Assembly (NCBI RefSeq): GCF_000761245.1
Contig: NZ_AWOR01000045.1
Span: forward strand, 62,001 to 126,000
Reading direction: 5' to 3'
DNA: 64,000 nucleotides
DNA from: Comamonas testosteroni
GTDB taxonomy: Bacteria > Pseudomonadota > Gammaproteobacteria > Burkholderiales > Burkholderiaceae_C
This document shows, one piece after another, positions 37,147 to 46,593 of the stretch. The notes below the pieces were generated by a model. That model had not been told where the DNA came from, searched no databases, and worked only from the letters and a program-made list of their open reading frames with translations. Within the stretch, counting starts at the first letter, position 1; every line of letters starts with the position of its first letter. Made by a program: the position numbers and the translations under genes.

Positions 37147-38229
37147 TCAGATCTTGGCAGTCGCCATGTACTGATTGAAAGGGTACTCGGAGAAGCGGTT
37201 CCACAGAATCTGGTCGCGCTGGAAGGCGCGCATGTCCTGGTGGATCTTCTTGAATTCGGGCGACTTGGCTTCGTGCTCGGCAAACACTTCCATGGAGGCC
37301 TTGAAGCCGGCATCCATCAAAGGCTTGGGGAACATCTTGAGCTGGGTCTTGTTGGCTACCAGACGCTTGATGGCCTGGGGGTTGAGCACCTGGTACTTGC
37401 TGGTCATGTCGGCGGCAGCCACGCGGGTTGCAGCGTCCAGGATCGCCTTGTTCTCGGGCGACAGCGCGTTGTACTTCTTGATGTTGATGAAGAACTCCAG
37501 CTCGGCAGAGCCTTCCCACCAGCCGGGATAGTAGTAGTAAGGCGCAACCTTGTTGAAGCCCAGCTTCTCGTCGTCGTAGGGGCCGACGAATTCCACGGCG
37601 TCCAGCGTACCCTTTTCCAGAGCCTGGTAGACATCGCCCGCAGGCATGTTCTGCGCCACCACGCCCAGCTTGGCCATGGCTTCGCCGAACACGCCGCCGC
37701 CCAGACGCATCTTCAGACCCTTGAGGTCTTCCACGGTCTTGATTTCCTTGCGGTACCAGCCGCCCATCTGGGTCGTGGTGTTGCCGGCGGATGCGGTCTT
37801 GAAGTTGTACTTGGCAAAGAATGCGTCCAGCAGCTTGCGGCCGTTGCCATGATCCTTCCAGCCGTTCATCTGCAGTGCGGTCAGGCCGAAGGGCACGGCG
37901 CAGCTGAAGGCGAAGATGGGATCCTTGCCGGTGAAGTAGTAGGCAGCGGTCTGTGCCATGTCAATGGTATCGCCCTGCAGCGCATCCACCACACCGAAGG
38001 CGGGCATCAGCTCGCCAGCGGGGTGCACCGAAATCTCGAACTTGCCGCCCGACATGGCCTTGACCAGTTGCGACAGCTTTTCAGCACTGCCGAAAATGGT
38101 GTCCAGCGACTTGGGAAAGCTCGAGGCCAGGCGCCAGCGCACAGCGGCCTGGGCGTGAACAGCAGGTGCTGCACCCGCAGCCAGCACACCGGCGATACCG
38201 GCATTTTTCAGAATGGAACGACGATCCAC
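37147..38229 (-). CDS. dctP: TRAP transporter substrate-binding protein (DctP), TakP-like, copy 1
   Basis: Periplasmic solute-binding protein of 360 aa. The N terminus MDRRSILKNAGIAGVLAAG is twin-arginine-like (RRSILK), then AHA-x-A cleavage near residue 28. Seen: WRLASSFPKSLDTIFGSAE, the ligand-gate segment MGGWYRKEIKTVEDLKGLKMR with the conserved carboxylate-binding Arg, and VEFVGPYDDEKLGF plus YYYYPGWWEG, which mark the TakP-like group that binds 2-oxo acids or related carboxylates. It faces dctQM on the opposite strand. An upstream paralogue of equal length precedes it. Confidence 0.94.
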   Translation of the reverse strand: MDRRSILKNAGIAGVLAAGAAPAVHAQAAVRWRLASSFPKSLDTIFGSAEKLSQLVKAMSGGKFEISVHPAGELMPAFGVVDALQGDTIDMAQTAAYYFTGKDPIFAFSCAVPFGLTALQMNGWKDHGNGRKLLDAFFAKYNFKTASAGNTTTQMGGWYRKEIKTVEDLKGLKMRLGGGVFGEAMAKLGVVAQNMPAGDVYQALEKGTLDAVEFVGPYDDEKLGFNKVAPYYYYPGWWEGSAELEFFINIKKYNALSPENKAILDAATRVAAADMTSKYQVLNPQAIKRLVANKTQLKMFPKPLMDAGFKASMEVFAEHEAKSPEFKKIHQDMRAFQRDQILWNRFSEYPFNQYMATAKI

Positions 38230-38416
38230 TTTAGTCTCCTTGAGGAACGAATTGAGCTGATACAGACCACTGATCTATGCCAGCTTGTTTTATGCAACAG
38301 GCACAAAATGTACACGAGCCCACCGTTTCGCAAGCGCTAAAAAGTGACCGTTCGCTTAAGAAGTTCTACCTAGTGCGCGGTATCGAACTGCACTGCTTTC
38401 GCCATGTCCTCATTCA

Positions 38417-39499
38417 CTACAGCCGTACAGCGCTCATGTAGCTGGCATAGCGGAACTCGGAGAAACGATCCCAGAGCAACTGGTCGTGCTGAAATCCGCG
38501 CATGCTTCTGTGAATTTTCTTGAACTGTGCCGACTTGGCTTCATGCTCGGCCATGGTGGCCATCACGGCCTTGAACCCCGCATCCATAAGCTCGCGCGGA
38601 AAGGCTCGCAATTGCACGCGTTCGCTGAGCAGCTTCTTGAGCGCTGCGGGGTTGTACGCCAGGTACTTGGCAGTCAGATCCTTGGCGGCCAGCGCCGCGG
38701 CGGCCTCCACCATGGCGCGCAGCTCGGGCGTCAGGGCTGCAAAGGCCTTGGCATTGATGAAATAGGCCAGCTCGGCACCGCCCTCCCACCAGCCCGGATA
38801 GTAGTAGTAAGGCGCGATCTTGCCGAAGCCCAGCTTCTGGTCGTCATAAGGGCCGACAAACTCCACCGCATCAAGGCGGTTCTTTTCCAGCGCCTGCTGC
38901 GCATCAGCAATGGGCATGTTGACCGCCTGCACGCCCAGCTTTTGCAGCGCATCGCCGAGCAGACCGCCGCCAGCGCGCATGCGCAGACCATGCAGATCCT
39001 GCACGGTCTTGATTTCCTTGCGGTACCAGCCCCCCATCTGTGTGCCGGTATTGCCGGCACTCAGACTCTTGATGTTGTACTGGGCGTAGAAATCATCCAT
39101 GAGCTTGCGCCCACCGCCCCACTCCATCCAGGCATCCATCTGTCGCGCCGTCAGACCAAAGGGCACGGCACAACCCAGTGCAAAGCAGTAGTCCTTGTCG
39201 GTGAAGTAGTAGGGAGCGGTCAAAGCCATTTCCACCACACCATTCTGCACCCCCTCCATCACGCCAAAAGCGGGCATCAGCTCGCCTGCAGAGTGCACGC
39301 TGACCTCGATCTGGCCGCCCGACATGAGACGCAGCGACTGGGCAAATTTTTCTGCTCCGCCAGAGATGGCGTCAAGGACTTTGGGGAAACTCGTCACCAT
39401 GCGCCAGCGCAGCACTTCCTGGCTGCGCACCGCAGGAGCCACGCCCGCTGCCAGCACACCGGCCATGCCCACATGTTTGACGAGTGAGCGACGATCCAT
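38417..39499 (-). CDS. TRAP transporter substrate-binding protein (DctP), TakP-like, copy 2
   Basis: Second binding protein, also 360 aa from the ATG at 39499 with a GGAG site. It has the same layout: MDRRSLVKHVGMAGVLAAG (twin-arginine-like), WRMVTSFPKVLDAISGGAE, MGGWYRKEIKTVQDLHGLRMR, VEFVGPYDDQKLGF and YYYYPGWWEGG. The two copies are clearly homologous throughout but differ at many positions in the N-terminal lobe (for example FAFSCAVPFGLTA against FALGCAVPFGLTA) and so have diverged long enough for a change of ligand. It lies 187 bp upstream of copy 1. Confidence 0.93.
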   Translation of the reverse strand: MDRRSLVKHVGMAGVLAAGVAPAVRSQEVLRWRMVTSFPKVLDAISGGAEKFAQSLRLMSGGQIEVSVHSAGELMPAFGVMEGVQNGVVEMALTAPYYFTDKDYCFALGCAVPFGLTARQMDAWMEWGGGRKLMDDFYAQYNIKSLSAGNTGTQMGGWYRKEIKTVQDLHGLRMRAGGGLLGDALQKLGVQAVNMPIADAQQALEKNRLDAVEFVGPYDDQKLGFGKIAPYYYYPGWWEGGAELAYFINAKAFAALTPELRAMVEAAAALAAKDLTAKYLAYNPAALKKLLSERVQLRAFPRELMDAGFKAVMATMAEHEAKSAQFKKIHRSMRGFQHDQLLWDRFSEFRYASYMSAVRL

Positions 39500-39644
39500 G
39501 AATATTTCTCCGCTAGTAGTTGTCCATTGCAAAGTCGGCCGCAACAGCCTGATCACAGGCCGGCAGCCACAGGCATTCTAGGAACGCAGACGCCGCCCGT
39601 GTGGCGATTCACGGTTGCCGTCAGTTTTCTTGACGACAAGCAAA

Positions 39645-39670
39645 GAAAAAGGCCCTTCGATGAAGGGCCT
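39645..39670 (-). terminator. intrinsic terminator after dxs
   Basis: On the minus strand, AGGCCCTTC pairs with GAAGGGCCT and is followed by a T-run of five. Confidence 0.8.
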
Positions 39671-39752
39671 GGTTTCAGTCCATCAGGACTTACGCAAACA
39701 GGGATTCAGCAACAGCCCGAGCCCGTTTTGCATCAACGATGTCCCTGCCGCC

Positions 39753-41621
39753 TCAGCCCGCAGCCAGACGCTTTCGGATGGAGGCCTCGATGCCTGCCGC
39801 ATCCAGCCCCTGCAGCGCAAGCAGCTTGGCGGGGTCGCCATGCTCGATGAACTCGTCCGGCAGACCCAGCTGCAGCACGCTCTTGCTCAGGCCGTGGGCG
39901 GCAAGGCTCTCCAGGACGGCACTGCCAGCGCCGCCCATGACGCAGCCTTCTTCCAGCGTGACGATGAGCTCATGATCTGCCGCGATCTGGAGCAACAGCT
40001 CTTCATCCAGAGGCTTGGCCCAGCGCATATTGGCCACGCTGGCATCCAAGGCTTCGGCGGCCTGCAAGGCAGGGTATAGCAAGCTGCCGAAGGCCAGAAT
40101 CGCCACCTTTTTGGAAGCTGACTCACGGCGCATTTCGCCCTTGCCGAATGGCAGGCCTTCCAGGCTCTCCAGCGGAGTCACGCCCACACCGGCGCCACGC
40201 GGGTAGCGCACGCAGACAGGATGATCCTGCTCATAGGCCGTGCTCAGCAACTGGCGCGTTTCGCGTTCGTCGGCCGGGCAGGCCATGCTCATATTGGGAA
40301 TGCAGCGCACAAAGGCGATGTCATAAGCACCGGCGTGCGTGGCACCGTCAGCGCCCACCAGACCAGCGCGGTCCAGAGCAAACACCACGGGCAGGTTCTG
40401 CAGCGCCACATCGTGGATCAGCTGGTCATAGGCACGCTGCAAAAAGGTGGAGTAAATGGCCACCACCGGCTTGACGCCTTCGCAGGCCATGCCGCCAGCG
40501 AAAGTGACTGCATGCTGCTCGGCAATGCCCACGTCGTAGTAGCGACCAGGAAAGCGCTTGTGGAATTCCACCATGCCTGAGCCTTCACGCATGGCAGGCG
40601 TGATGCCGACCAGACGCTGGTCCTTGGCCGCCATATCACAGAGCCAGTGACCAAACACCTGGGTGAAGGTCTGCTTGGCAGGCGTGGCTGGCTTGACCAG
40701 ACCAACCGCCGGGTCGAATTTCCCGGGCCCGTGATAGGCCACGGGGTCGGCCTCGGCCAGCTTGTAGCCCTGGCCTTTCTTGGTGACCACATGCAGGAAC
40801 TGAGGCCCCTTGAGCCCCTTGATATTCTCCAGCGTGGGAATCAGCGAATCGAGATCATGCCCATCGATGGGACCGATGTAGTTGAAGCCGAATTGCTCGA
40901 ACATGGTGGCAGGCACGACCATGCCCTTGGCCTGTTGTTCCAGACGCTTGGCCAGCTCCAGCAAGGGCGGCACCTGCTTCAGGACGCTCTTGCCCACATC
41001 GCGGGCCTTGGCGTAGAACTGACCGCTCATCAGCTGGGCCAGATAGCGATTGAGCGCACCCACGGGCGGGCTGATGCTCATGTCGTTGTCGTTGAGGATG
41101 ACCAGCAGGTTGGCGTCATGCACGCCGCCGTTGTTCAGCGCCTCGAACGCCATGCCGGCCGTCATCGCGCCGTCACCGATCACTGCAATGGCCCGCCGGT
41201 CTTCGCCTTTTTGCTTGGCGGCCAGAGCCATGCCCAGCGCAGCAGAGATGCTGGTGGACGAGTGCGCCGTGCCAAAGGTGTCATATTCGCTCTCGGCCCG
41301 CTGGGGAAAGCCGGACAGGCCGCCGAACTGGCGCAGCGTGCCCATGCGATCGCGGCGGCCAGTCAATATCTTGTGCGGATAAGTCTGGTGGCCCACATCC
41401 CAGACGATGCGGTCATAGGGCGTGTTGAACACCGAGTGCAGCGCCACGGTCAACTCCACCGTCCCCAGGTTGGAGCTGAGGTGCCCGCCGGTCCTTGAGA
41501 CGCTGTCGATCACATAGGTGCGCAGCTCTGCAGCCAGGCTCTTGAGCTGGGAGCGCGAGAGGCCGCGCATATCTGCGGGATCGTTGATGTTGTGCAGCAG
41601 GGAAGAGGTATTCGTGGACAT
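39753..41621 (-). CDS. dxs: 1-deoxy-D-xylulose-5-phosphate synthase
   Basis: First enzyme of the MEP isoprenoid pathway, 622 aa: thiamine-diphosphate-dependent condensation of pyruvate and glyceraldehyde 3-phosphate. Seen: [18 protein letters not shown] with the substrate His, [18 protein letters not shown], the ThDP motif [15 protein letters not shown]...LNDNDMSI, the Glu-containing [15 protein letters not shown], and [15 protein letters not shown]. Length and motifs are normal. It follows ispA in the same direction, and its leader carries a dispersed repeat. Confidence 0.97.
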   Translation of the reverse strand: MSTNTSSLLHNINDPADMRGLSRSQLKSLAAELRTYVIDSVSRTGGHLSSNLGTVELTVALHSVFNTPYDRIVWDVGHQTYPHKILTGRRDRMGTLRQFGGLSGFPQRAESEYDTFGTAHSSTSISAALGMALAAKQKGEDRRAIAVIGDGAMTAGMAFEALNNGGVHDANLLVILNDNDMSISPPVGALNRYLAQLMSGQFYAKARDVGKSVLKQVPPLLELAKRLEQQAKGMVVPATMFEQFGFNYIGPIDGHDLDSLIPTLENIKGLKGPQFLHVVTKKGQGYKLAEADPVAYHGPGKFDPAVGLVKPATPAKQTFTQVFGHWLCDMAAKDQRLVGITPAMREGSGMVEFHKRFPGRYYDVGIAEQHAVTFAGGMACEGVKPVVAIYSTFLQRAYDQLIHDVALQNLPVVFALDRAGLVGADGATHAGAYDIAFVRCIPNMSMACPADERETRQLLSTAYEQDHPVCVRYPRGAGVGVTPLESLEGLPFGKGEMRRESASKKVAILAFGSLLYPALQAAEALDASVANMRWAKPLDEELLLQIAADHELIVTLEEGCVMGGAGSAVLESLAAHGLSKSVLQLGLPDEFIEHGDPAKLLALQGLDAAGIEASIRKRLAAG

Positions 41622-41628
41622 GTTCTAT

Positions 41629-41686
41629 ATTTTTAATAGCTGCTAGTGTTTACCAATACTGGATTACAGGGCTTCTCTATTAAATC
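41629..41686 (+). repeat. dispersed palindromic repeat, family A, copy 4
   Basis: TAATAGCTGCTAGTGTTTA-n-ACTGGATTACAGG. It fills most of the 65-bp gap between the ispA stop and the dxs start. Confidence 0.65.
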
Positions 41687-42628
41687 TCAGTGGGTACGCT
41701 GCACGACCATATCGGCCAGTGCACCCAGGGCCTGCGTGTCGGCCAGACCGCTGCGCGTCAGGGCGGCATGAGCCTGCTGACGCAACTGCTCGGCATGGGC
41801 TCTCGCAGCCTCCAGCCCCAGCAGCGACACAAAAGTGGGCTTGTCATTGGCCGCGTCCTTACCGGCCGTCTTGCCCAGCGTTGCGGAGTCGGCCACCACA
41901 TCCAGAATGTCGTCCACCACCTGGAAAGCCACGCCCAGTGCCTGACCATAGTCGCTCAGCGCAGCCAGTGCCCTGACATCGGTCTGCGCATTGCAGGCAG
42001 CGCCCATGAGCACGCTGCCCAGCAGCAGCGCACCGGTCTTGAGGCGGTGCATTTCGCGCAGTTGCGCCTCGCTCAGTTGCTTGCCCACGCTGGCCAGGTC
42101 GATGGCCTGGCCGCCGGCCATGCCCTGGCTGCCCGCCGCCGCGCCCAGCAGGCGGCACAGCTTGGCCTGCATGGAGCAGGGAATGCCGTCGTCTTCAGGC
42201 AGCAGCAGCTCGAACGCCAGGGCCTGCAGAGCATCACCGGCCAGCAGGGCCGAGGCTTCGCCAAACTGCACATGCACGGTGGGCTTGCCACGGCGCATGA
42301 TGTCGTTGTCCATGCAGGGCATGTCGTCGTGCACCAGCGAATAAGCGTGAATCAGCTCAACAGCGCAACCTGCGCGCAGCGTGGCCGCAGCCTGACCGCC
42401 CACCGCTTCGGCAGCCGCCCAGACCAGCAGCGGTCGCAAGCGCTTGCCGCCATCGAGCACGGCGTAGCGCATGGCTTCGCCCAGGCCCGCAGGTGCATTG
42501 ATGCCCACCCAGCGCGACAGAGCATCTTCGGTGCGCGCCAGTCTCTCCTGCATCCAGACGGAAAAATCCAGGGCAGGCTTGCCCTCGTTCAAAGGCGTCG
42601 ATGGTTCGGCAATCATTGATTCATTCAT
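41687..42628 (-). CDS. ispA: (2E,6E)-farnesyl diphosphate synthase
   Basis: Prenyltransferase that builds C15 farnesyl diphosphate from IPP and DMAPP, feeding ubiquinone and undecaprenyl phosphate. From the ATG at 42628 (GAAG nine bases upstream) it has 313 aa; in-frame ATG at 42637 and TTG at 42643 are alternatives. Seen: GGKRLRPLL, the first Asp-rich motif DDMPCMDND at 101-109 with the two-residue insert typical of bacterial short-chain synthases, and the second Asp-rich motif DDILD at 239-243. It sits between xseB and dxs, an order common in proteobacteria. Confidence 0.95.
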   Translation of the reverse strand: MNESMIAEPSTPLNEGKPALDFSVWMQERLARTEDALSRWVGINAPAGLGEAMRYAVLDGGKRLRPLLVWAAAEAVGGQAAATLRAGCAVELIHAYSLVHDDMPCMDNDIMRRGKPTVHVQFGEASALLAGDALQALAFELLLPEDDGIPCSMQAKLCRLLGAAAGSQGMAGGQAIDLASVGKQLSEAQLREMHRLKTGALLLGSVLMGAACNAQTDVRALAALSDYGQALGVAFQVVDDILDVVADSATLGKTAGKDAANDKPTFVSLLGLEAARAHAEQLRQQAHAALTRSGLADTQALGALADMVVQRTH

Positions 42629-42666
42629 GGGCTGCATCTTCAAGGCAAAAAGCGCGGACGCCGGGA

Positions 42667-42906
42667 TCAGTCCTGGGTCCAGGCGGACAGCTTGCCTTCA
42701 TCCAGTACCTTGACCTGCTCCTGCACGGCTTCGAGCTGGCTGCGGCAAAAGCCCAGCAGCTCGGCCGCACGCTGGTAGCCGCTGAGCATCTGCTCCAGCG
42801 GCAGCTGACCCGATTCGATCTGCGCAATCAGTTGTTCCAGCTCCTGCAAAGCAGCTTCATAGCTGACAGGCTGTTCGGATTTTTTGGCGGCAGCGGCCTT
42901 GGGCAT
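42667..42906 (-). CDS. xseB: exodeoxyribonuclease VII small subunit
   Basis: Small subunit of 79 aa that caps the XseA catalytic subunit and regulates single-strand DNA degradation. Seen: [45 protein letters not shown], the helical XseB signature with two coiled helices. It is the first gene of the xseB-ispA-dxs group. Its normal partner xseA is not in the window. Confidence 0.94.
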   Translation of the reverse strand: MPKAAAAKKSEQPVSYEAALQELEQLIAQIESGQLPLEQMLSGYQRAAELLGFCRSQLEAVQEQVKVLDEGKLSAWTQD

Positions 42907-43337
42907 GGAGGGTGTGGCTTATGTTGGACGAAAACGACGATTTTAGGCGTCCCTGCACCATTGGCGTGCAATGCCCGCAAAGCCGGCCGGCGCGAGATGT
43001 CTTGGCTGTGACTTCCGGCCAGGTCGGCGCCGTTCGCGCCGGCCTTTTTGGCGACCAGCCAAGGTTTGCGAGCGGCTGGCAGCTTGCTGACAGGATTCTT
43101 CGCCACACCGCCGAAATAACGTCAATACACGTACCAGAAAAACGGAAATAACCCCACAGCCTATAATCCCATTCCCGTCAAGCCGGCCCCGTGCCTGGTC
43201 ATCCGGTCGGGCAAACGAGTCGGCTGGCCAAGCCACCGCCTATTGCCTGAAGCCCGTGTCCAGACAAGGCCGGTTTCGTTTTTTACCGTGTGCGCACGTG
43301 CACCCTCCCTGTGGGGAGTCTTTAGGTCAGGTCATCC
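42907..43337. other. 431-bp divergent intergenic region, xseB / Rieske oxygenase gene
   Basis: Holds an 11-bp perfect inverted repeat (42985-42995 with 43034-43044) followed by TTTTT, and a TATAAT hexamer at 43162-43167 that could be a -10 box for the oxygenase gene, though no good -35 box is spaced from it. Nothing here codes convincingly. Confidence 0.5.
42985..43044 (+). repeat. 11-bp inverted repeat with downstream T-run
   Basis: GGCCGGCGCGA at 42985-42995 is the exact reverse complement of TCGCGCCGGCC at 43034-43044, which is followed by five T bases. A smaller stem, CGGCGC with GCGCCG (43025-43041), shares the right arm, so two exclusive foldings are possible. Confidence 0.6.
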
Positions 43338-44477
43338 ATGACTGATTTAAGTCTTCAACTGCAGCAGGCCGCAAGCCAACTACCAGTTTCAAGTTATTTC
43401 GACGAGGCGCTGTTCCAGCGCGAGTTGGAAACGATTTTCAAGCGCGGCCCGCGCTACGTGGGCCACCAGCTGGCCGTTCCCGAGATAGGCGACTACTACG
43501 CCCTGCCTCAGGAAAAAGAGGGGCGGGCGCTGGTACGCAATGCCAAAGGCGAGATCGAGCTGATCTCCAATGTCTGCCGCCACCGTCAGGCCGTGATGCT
43601 CAAGGGGCGCGGCAATCTGCTGTCCGAGGGCAAGGGCCATGCCGGCGGCAACATTGTCTGCCCGCTGCACCGCTGGACCTACAGCACCAGCGGCGAGCTG
43701 CTGGGCGCGCCCCATTTCAGCCACGACCCCTGCCTGAACCTCAACAACTACCGTCTGCGCGAGTGGAACGGACTGCTGTTCGAGGACAACGGCCGCGACA
43801 TCGAGGCCGACCTGGCCGGCATGAAGCTGCGCGAGCAGCTCCAGTTCGACGGCTTTGTGCTCGACCATGTCGAGATGCACGAGTGCAACTACAACTGGAA
43901 GACCTTTATCGAGGTCTATCTGGAGGACTATCACGTCGGCCCCTTCCACCCCGGTCTGGGCAACTTCGTCACCTGCGACGATCTGAAGTGGGAATTCGCC
44001 AGCGAGTACTCGGTGCAGACCGTGGGCGTTGCCCCCAGCTTCGGCAACCCGGGCTCGGACATCTACAAGAAGTGGCACGAGGTGCTGCTGGCCTACCGCA
44101 ATGGCGATCTGCCCGAGCGCGGCGCCATCTGGCTGACCTACTACCCCCACATCATGGTGGAGTGGTATCCGCATGTGCTGACCGTCTCGACCCTGCACCC
44201 GCTGGCCGTGGACAGGACGCTGAACGTGGTGGAGTTCTTCTACCCCGAGGAAATCGCCGCCTTCGAGCCCGAGTTCGTGCAGGCCCAGAAGGCCGCCTAC
44301 ATGGAAACCTGCATCGAGGACGACGAGATCGCCGAGCGCATGGACGGCGGCCGCAAGGCGCTGCATGCACGCGGCGACAACGAGGTCGGCCCCTATCAGA
44401 GCCCCATGGAAGACGGCATGCAACATTTCCATGAGTGGTATCGCCGCATCATGGGTGACAGCGTTCCCCAACGCTGA
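43338..44477 (+). CDS. Rieske-type aromatic-ring-hydroxylating oxygenase alpha subunit family
   Basis: Cytosolic non-haem iron oxygenase of 379 aa. Seen: Rieske cluster ligands Cys80-x-His82 (CRHRQAV) and Cys108-x2-His111 (CPLHRW); then the catalytic iron motif NWKTFIEVYLEDYHVGPFHPGL, giving His199 and His204. No beta subunit, ferredoxin or reductase gene is adjacent. It is divergent from xseB-ispA-dxs; from memory the same neighbour pair recurs in Burkholderiales, which would suggest a housekeeping substrate rather than a catabolic one. The substrate cannot be read from the sequence. Confidence 0.92.
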   Translation: MTDLSLQLQQAASQLPVSSYFDEALFQRELETIFKRGPRYVGHQLAVPEIGDYYALPQEKEGRALVRNAKGEIELISNVCRHRQAVMLKGRGNLLSEGKGHAGGNIVCPLHRWTYSTSGELLGAPHFSHDPCLNLNNYRLREWNGLLFEDNGRDIEADLAGMKLREQLQFDGFVLDHVEMHECNYNWKTFIEVYLEDYHVGPFHPGLGNFVTCDDLKWEFASEYSVQTVGVAPSFGNPGSDIYKKWHEVLLAYRNGDLPERGAIWLTYYPHIMVEWYPHVLTVSTLHPLAVDRTLNVVEFFYPEEIAAFEPEFVQAQKAAYMETCIEDDEIAERMDGGRKALHARGDNEVGPYQSPMEDGMQHFHEWYRRIMGDSVPQR

Positions 44478-44494
44478 ATGAGGTAAACCTCAAG

Positions 44495-44545
44495 ACTGAT
44501 AGCTGCTATCGCTTACCCCATAAGCACAGCAGCTATTTTTTATGC
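44495..44545 (+). repeat. dispersed palindromic repeat, family A, copy 5
   Basis: GATAGCTGCTATCGCTTA-n-ATAAGCACAGCAGCTATTTTTT. The ends AATAGCTGCT and AGCAGCTATT form a stem followed by T bases, so this copy could also terminate the oxygenase transcript. Confidence 0.75.
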
Positions 44546-44560
44546 TGAATTGAGTGAGAT

Positions 44561-45475
44561 ATGCAAGCCCTGTGGATGGTGTTGGCCGCGTTGATTTTTG
44601 CGGTCATGAGTGTGTGTGTGAAGTTTGCCTCCCAGGACTTCAATGCGGCAGAGATCGTGTTCTACCGCGGCCTGGTCAGCATGGCGCTGCTGGTCTGGCT
44701 GGCCAGGCGCAGCGGCGTGACGCTGACCACCCAGTACTCGCGCGAGCATGCCTGGCGCAGCTTTGTCGGTGTGATCTCCATGGGTGCCTGGTTCTACGCC
44801 ATCGGCCATCTGCCACTGGCCACGGCCACCACGCTCAACTCCATGAGCAGCATCTGGATGGCGGTGTTTCTCATCGCCCAGGGCCTGTGGATGCGCCACA
44901 CCCTGCGCAAATCCTATGCGGCCGAGCCCGAAACCCGCCGCGCTATTCCGCCCTTCCCCTGGGGCCTGGTGTCCACGGTGATAGCAGGCTTTGTCGGCGT
45001 GCTGCTGGTATTGCGTCCGACCAGCGCCCCGGCCAGCGAATGGGTGGCTGCGCTCGGCGGCCTGTTTGGCGGCATGTTTGCGGCCATGGCCTATATGCAG
45101 GTGACCACCCTGTCGCGCCTGGGCGAGCCTGAAACCCGCGTGGTGTTCTATTTCTCGGTGGGTTCGGCCATTGCCGGCGGCATCACCATGCTGTTCACCG
45201 GCATCTCCCCCTTCCCCGGCTGGAGCGCTCTGTGGCTGCTGCCCGTGGGCGTGCTGGCCGCCGTGGCCCAGGTCTGCATGACCAAGGCCTATGCCTCGGC
45301 CGGCAGCAAGAGCAACACTCTGGTCGTCGCCAATCTGCAGTACTCGGGCATTGTGTTTGCCGCCCTGCTCAGCCTGGTGCTGTTCGGCGAAAGCATCCCC
45401 CTGATCGGCTGGGGAGGCATTGTGCTCATCGTCGCCAGCGGCGCCGCTGCCACCACCTTGCGCTCCAGGGGCTAG
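44561..45475 (+). CDS. DMT/EamA-family transporter
   Basis: Inner-membrane protein of 304 aa with ten predicted helices in two EamA halves (starts MQALWMVLAALIFAVMSVCVKFA and FPWGLVSTVIAGFVGVLLVL). Conserved features of the drug/metabolite exporter family are seen: YRGLVSMALL after helix 2, MSSIWMAVFLIAQG, and GESIPLIGWGGIVLIVASG at the end. Substrate unknown; relatives export amino acids or nucleotide-sugar-like compounds. It has its own start after a repeat and only weak ribosome-site similarity (GAGTGAG). Confidence 0.9.
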   Translation: MQALWMVLAALIFAVMSVCVKFASQDFNAAEIVFYRGLVSMALLVWLARRSGVTLTTQYSREHAWRSFVGVISMGAWFYAIGHLPLATATTLNSMSSIWMAVFLIAQGLWMRHTLRKSYAAEPETRRAIPPFPWGLVSTVIAGFVGVLLVLRPTSAPASEWVAALGGLFGGMFAAMAYMQVTTLSRLGEPETRVVFYFSVGSAIAGGITMLFTGISPFPGWSALWLLPVGVLAAVAQVCMTKAYASAGSKSNTLVVANLQYSGIVFAALLSLVLFGESIPLIGWGGIVLIVASGAAATTLRSRG

Positions 45476-45681
45476 CCATGCCTGGGGCGCCCGGCGCCTT
45501 CGCCATGCACGTCAGCAGCCCCAGCCTGCCGCGCAGTCCACGCCGGATCTGCGCGGCTTGCCATATCCAAACAATGAAGCGGCCGGGCTCGGGCGCTGCG
45601 GCCCGATCGCATAATGGTTTGTATGCCGCAAGACTGCACGCCATGCCGTCTGCAGCCGTTCAATCTTTGGAGCAGCAAGCC

Positions 45682-46593
45682 ATGAACCACTCGACGCCCG
45701 AGCACTACAACACCCTGATTTCCGTCGAAGAACTGGCCCGGCTCAAGGCCAGCGGCAAGCCCTTGATGGTGTTTGACTGCAGCTTTGACCTCATGAATCC
45801 GCCTGCCGGCCGCGAGCAGTATCTGCAGGTCCATATCGACGGTGCCCTGTTCGTCGATCTGGACAAAGACCTCAGTGCACCGCACGGAGCACCCGGCGAA
45901 GACGGCCAGGTCGCCACCAGCGTGCAGTCGGCATCCGGTGGCCGCCACCCCCTGCCCACGCGCGAGCGCTTTTCCGCCTGGCTGTCGTCCATAGGCTTTG
46001 CCAACGATATGCAGGCCGTGGTCTATGACCGCAACGCTGCCAATTACTGCGGTCGCCTGTGGTGGATGCTGCGCTGGGCCGGCCACGATGCCGTGGCCGT
46101 GCTCGATGGCGGACTGCAGGCCTGGCAGGCGGCCGGCCAAGCCCTGGGCAGCGGGGAAGAGCCCCGCCATTTCCAGTCCAACTTTGAACTGGGCCAGCCG
46201 CTGGAGACGCTCAAGACCGTCGCTGAGGTCGAGGCCGATCTGGGTCAGGCTACCCAGACCCTCATCGATGCCCGGGCCCCGGCCCGCTACCGCGGCGAAG
46301 TGGAGCCTCTGGACCCCGTGGCAGGCCATATTCCGGGCGCGCTGAACCGCCCGTTCGGCAGCAATATCGCCGCCGATGGACGCTTCAAGCCCGCAGCGCT
46401 GCTCAAGGCCGAGTTTGACCAGCTGCTGGCCGGACGCGATCCCTCCAGCGTGGTGCACCAGTGCGGCAGCGGCGTCAGCGCTACGCCCAATGTGCTGGCC
46501 ATGCGCATTGCAGGCTTTGCGCCCACCGCCTTGTTTGCCGGCAGCTGGAGCGAGTGGTGCAGCCAGCCTTCGCGGCCGGCCGAGAGGGGCTGA
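45682..46593 (+). CDS. sulfurtransferase, 3-mercaptopyruvate/thiosulfate type
   Basis: Protein of 303 aa with two rhodanese domains. The N-terminal one has no active Cys (YDRNAANYCGRLWWMLRW) and is structural. The C-terminal one has LIDARAPARYRGEVEPLDPVAGHIPGA and active-site loop CGSGVSA with Cys261; CGSGV-type loops point to 3-mercaptopyruvate as donor, as in E. coli SseA, whereas thiosulfate rhodaneses usually have CRKGVT. I chose the ATG at 45682 with GGAG upstream; the open frame extends further upstream but leaves family homology. Confidence 0.92.
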   Translation: MNHSTPEHYNTLISVEELARLKASGKPLMVFDCSFDLMNPPAGREQYLQVHIDGALFVDLDKDLSAPHGAPGEDGQVATSVQSASGGRHPLPTRERFSAWLSSIGFANDMQAVVYDRNAANYCGRLWWMLRWAGHDAVAVLDGGLQAWQAAGQALGSGEEPRHFQSNFELGQPLETLKTVAEVEADLGQATQTLIDARAPARYRGEVEPLDPVAGHIPGALNRPFGSNIAADGRFKPAALLKAEFDQLLAGRDPSSVVHQCGSGVSATPNVLAMRIAGFAPTALFAGSWSEWCSQPSRPAERG

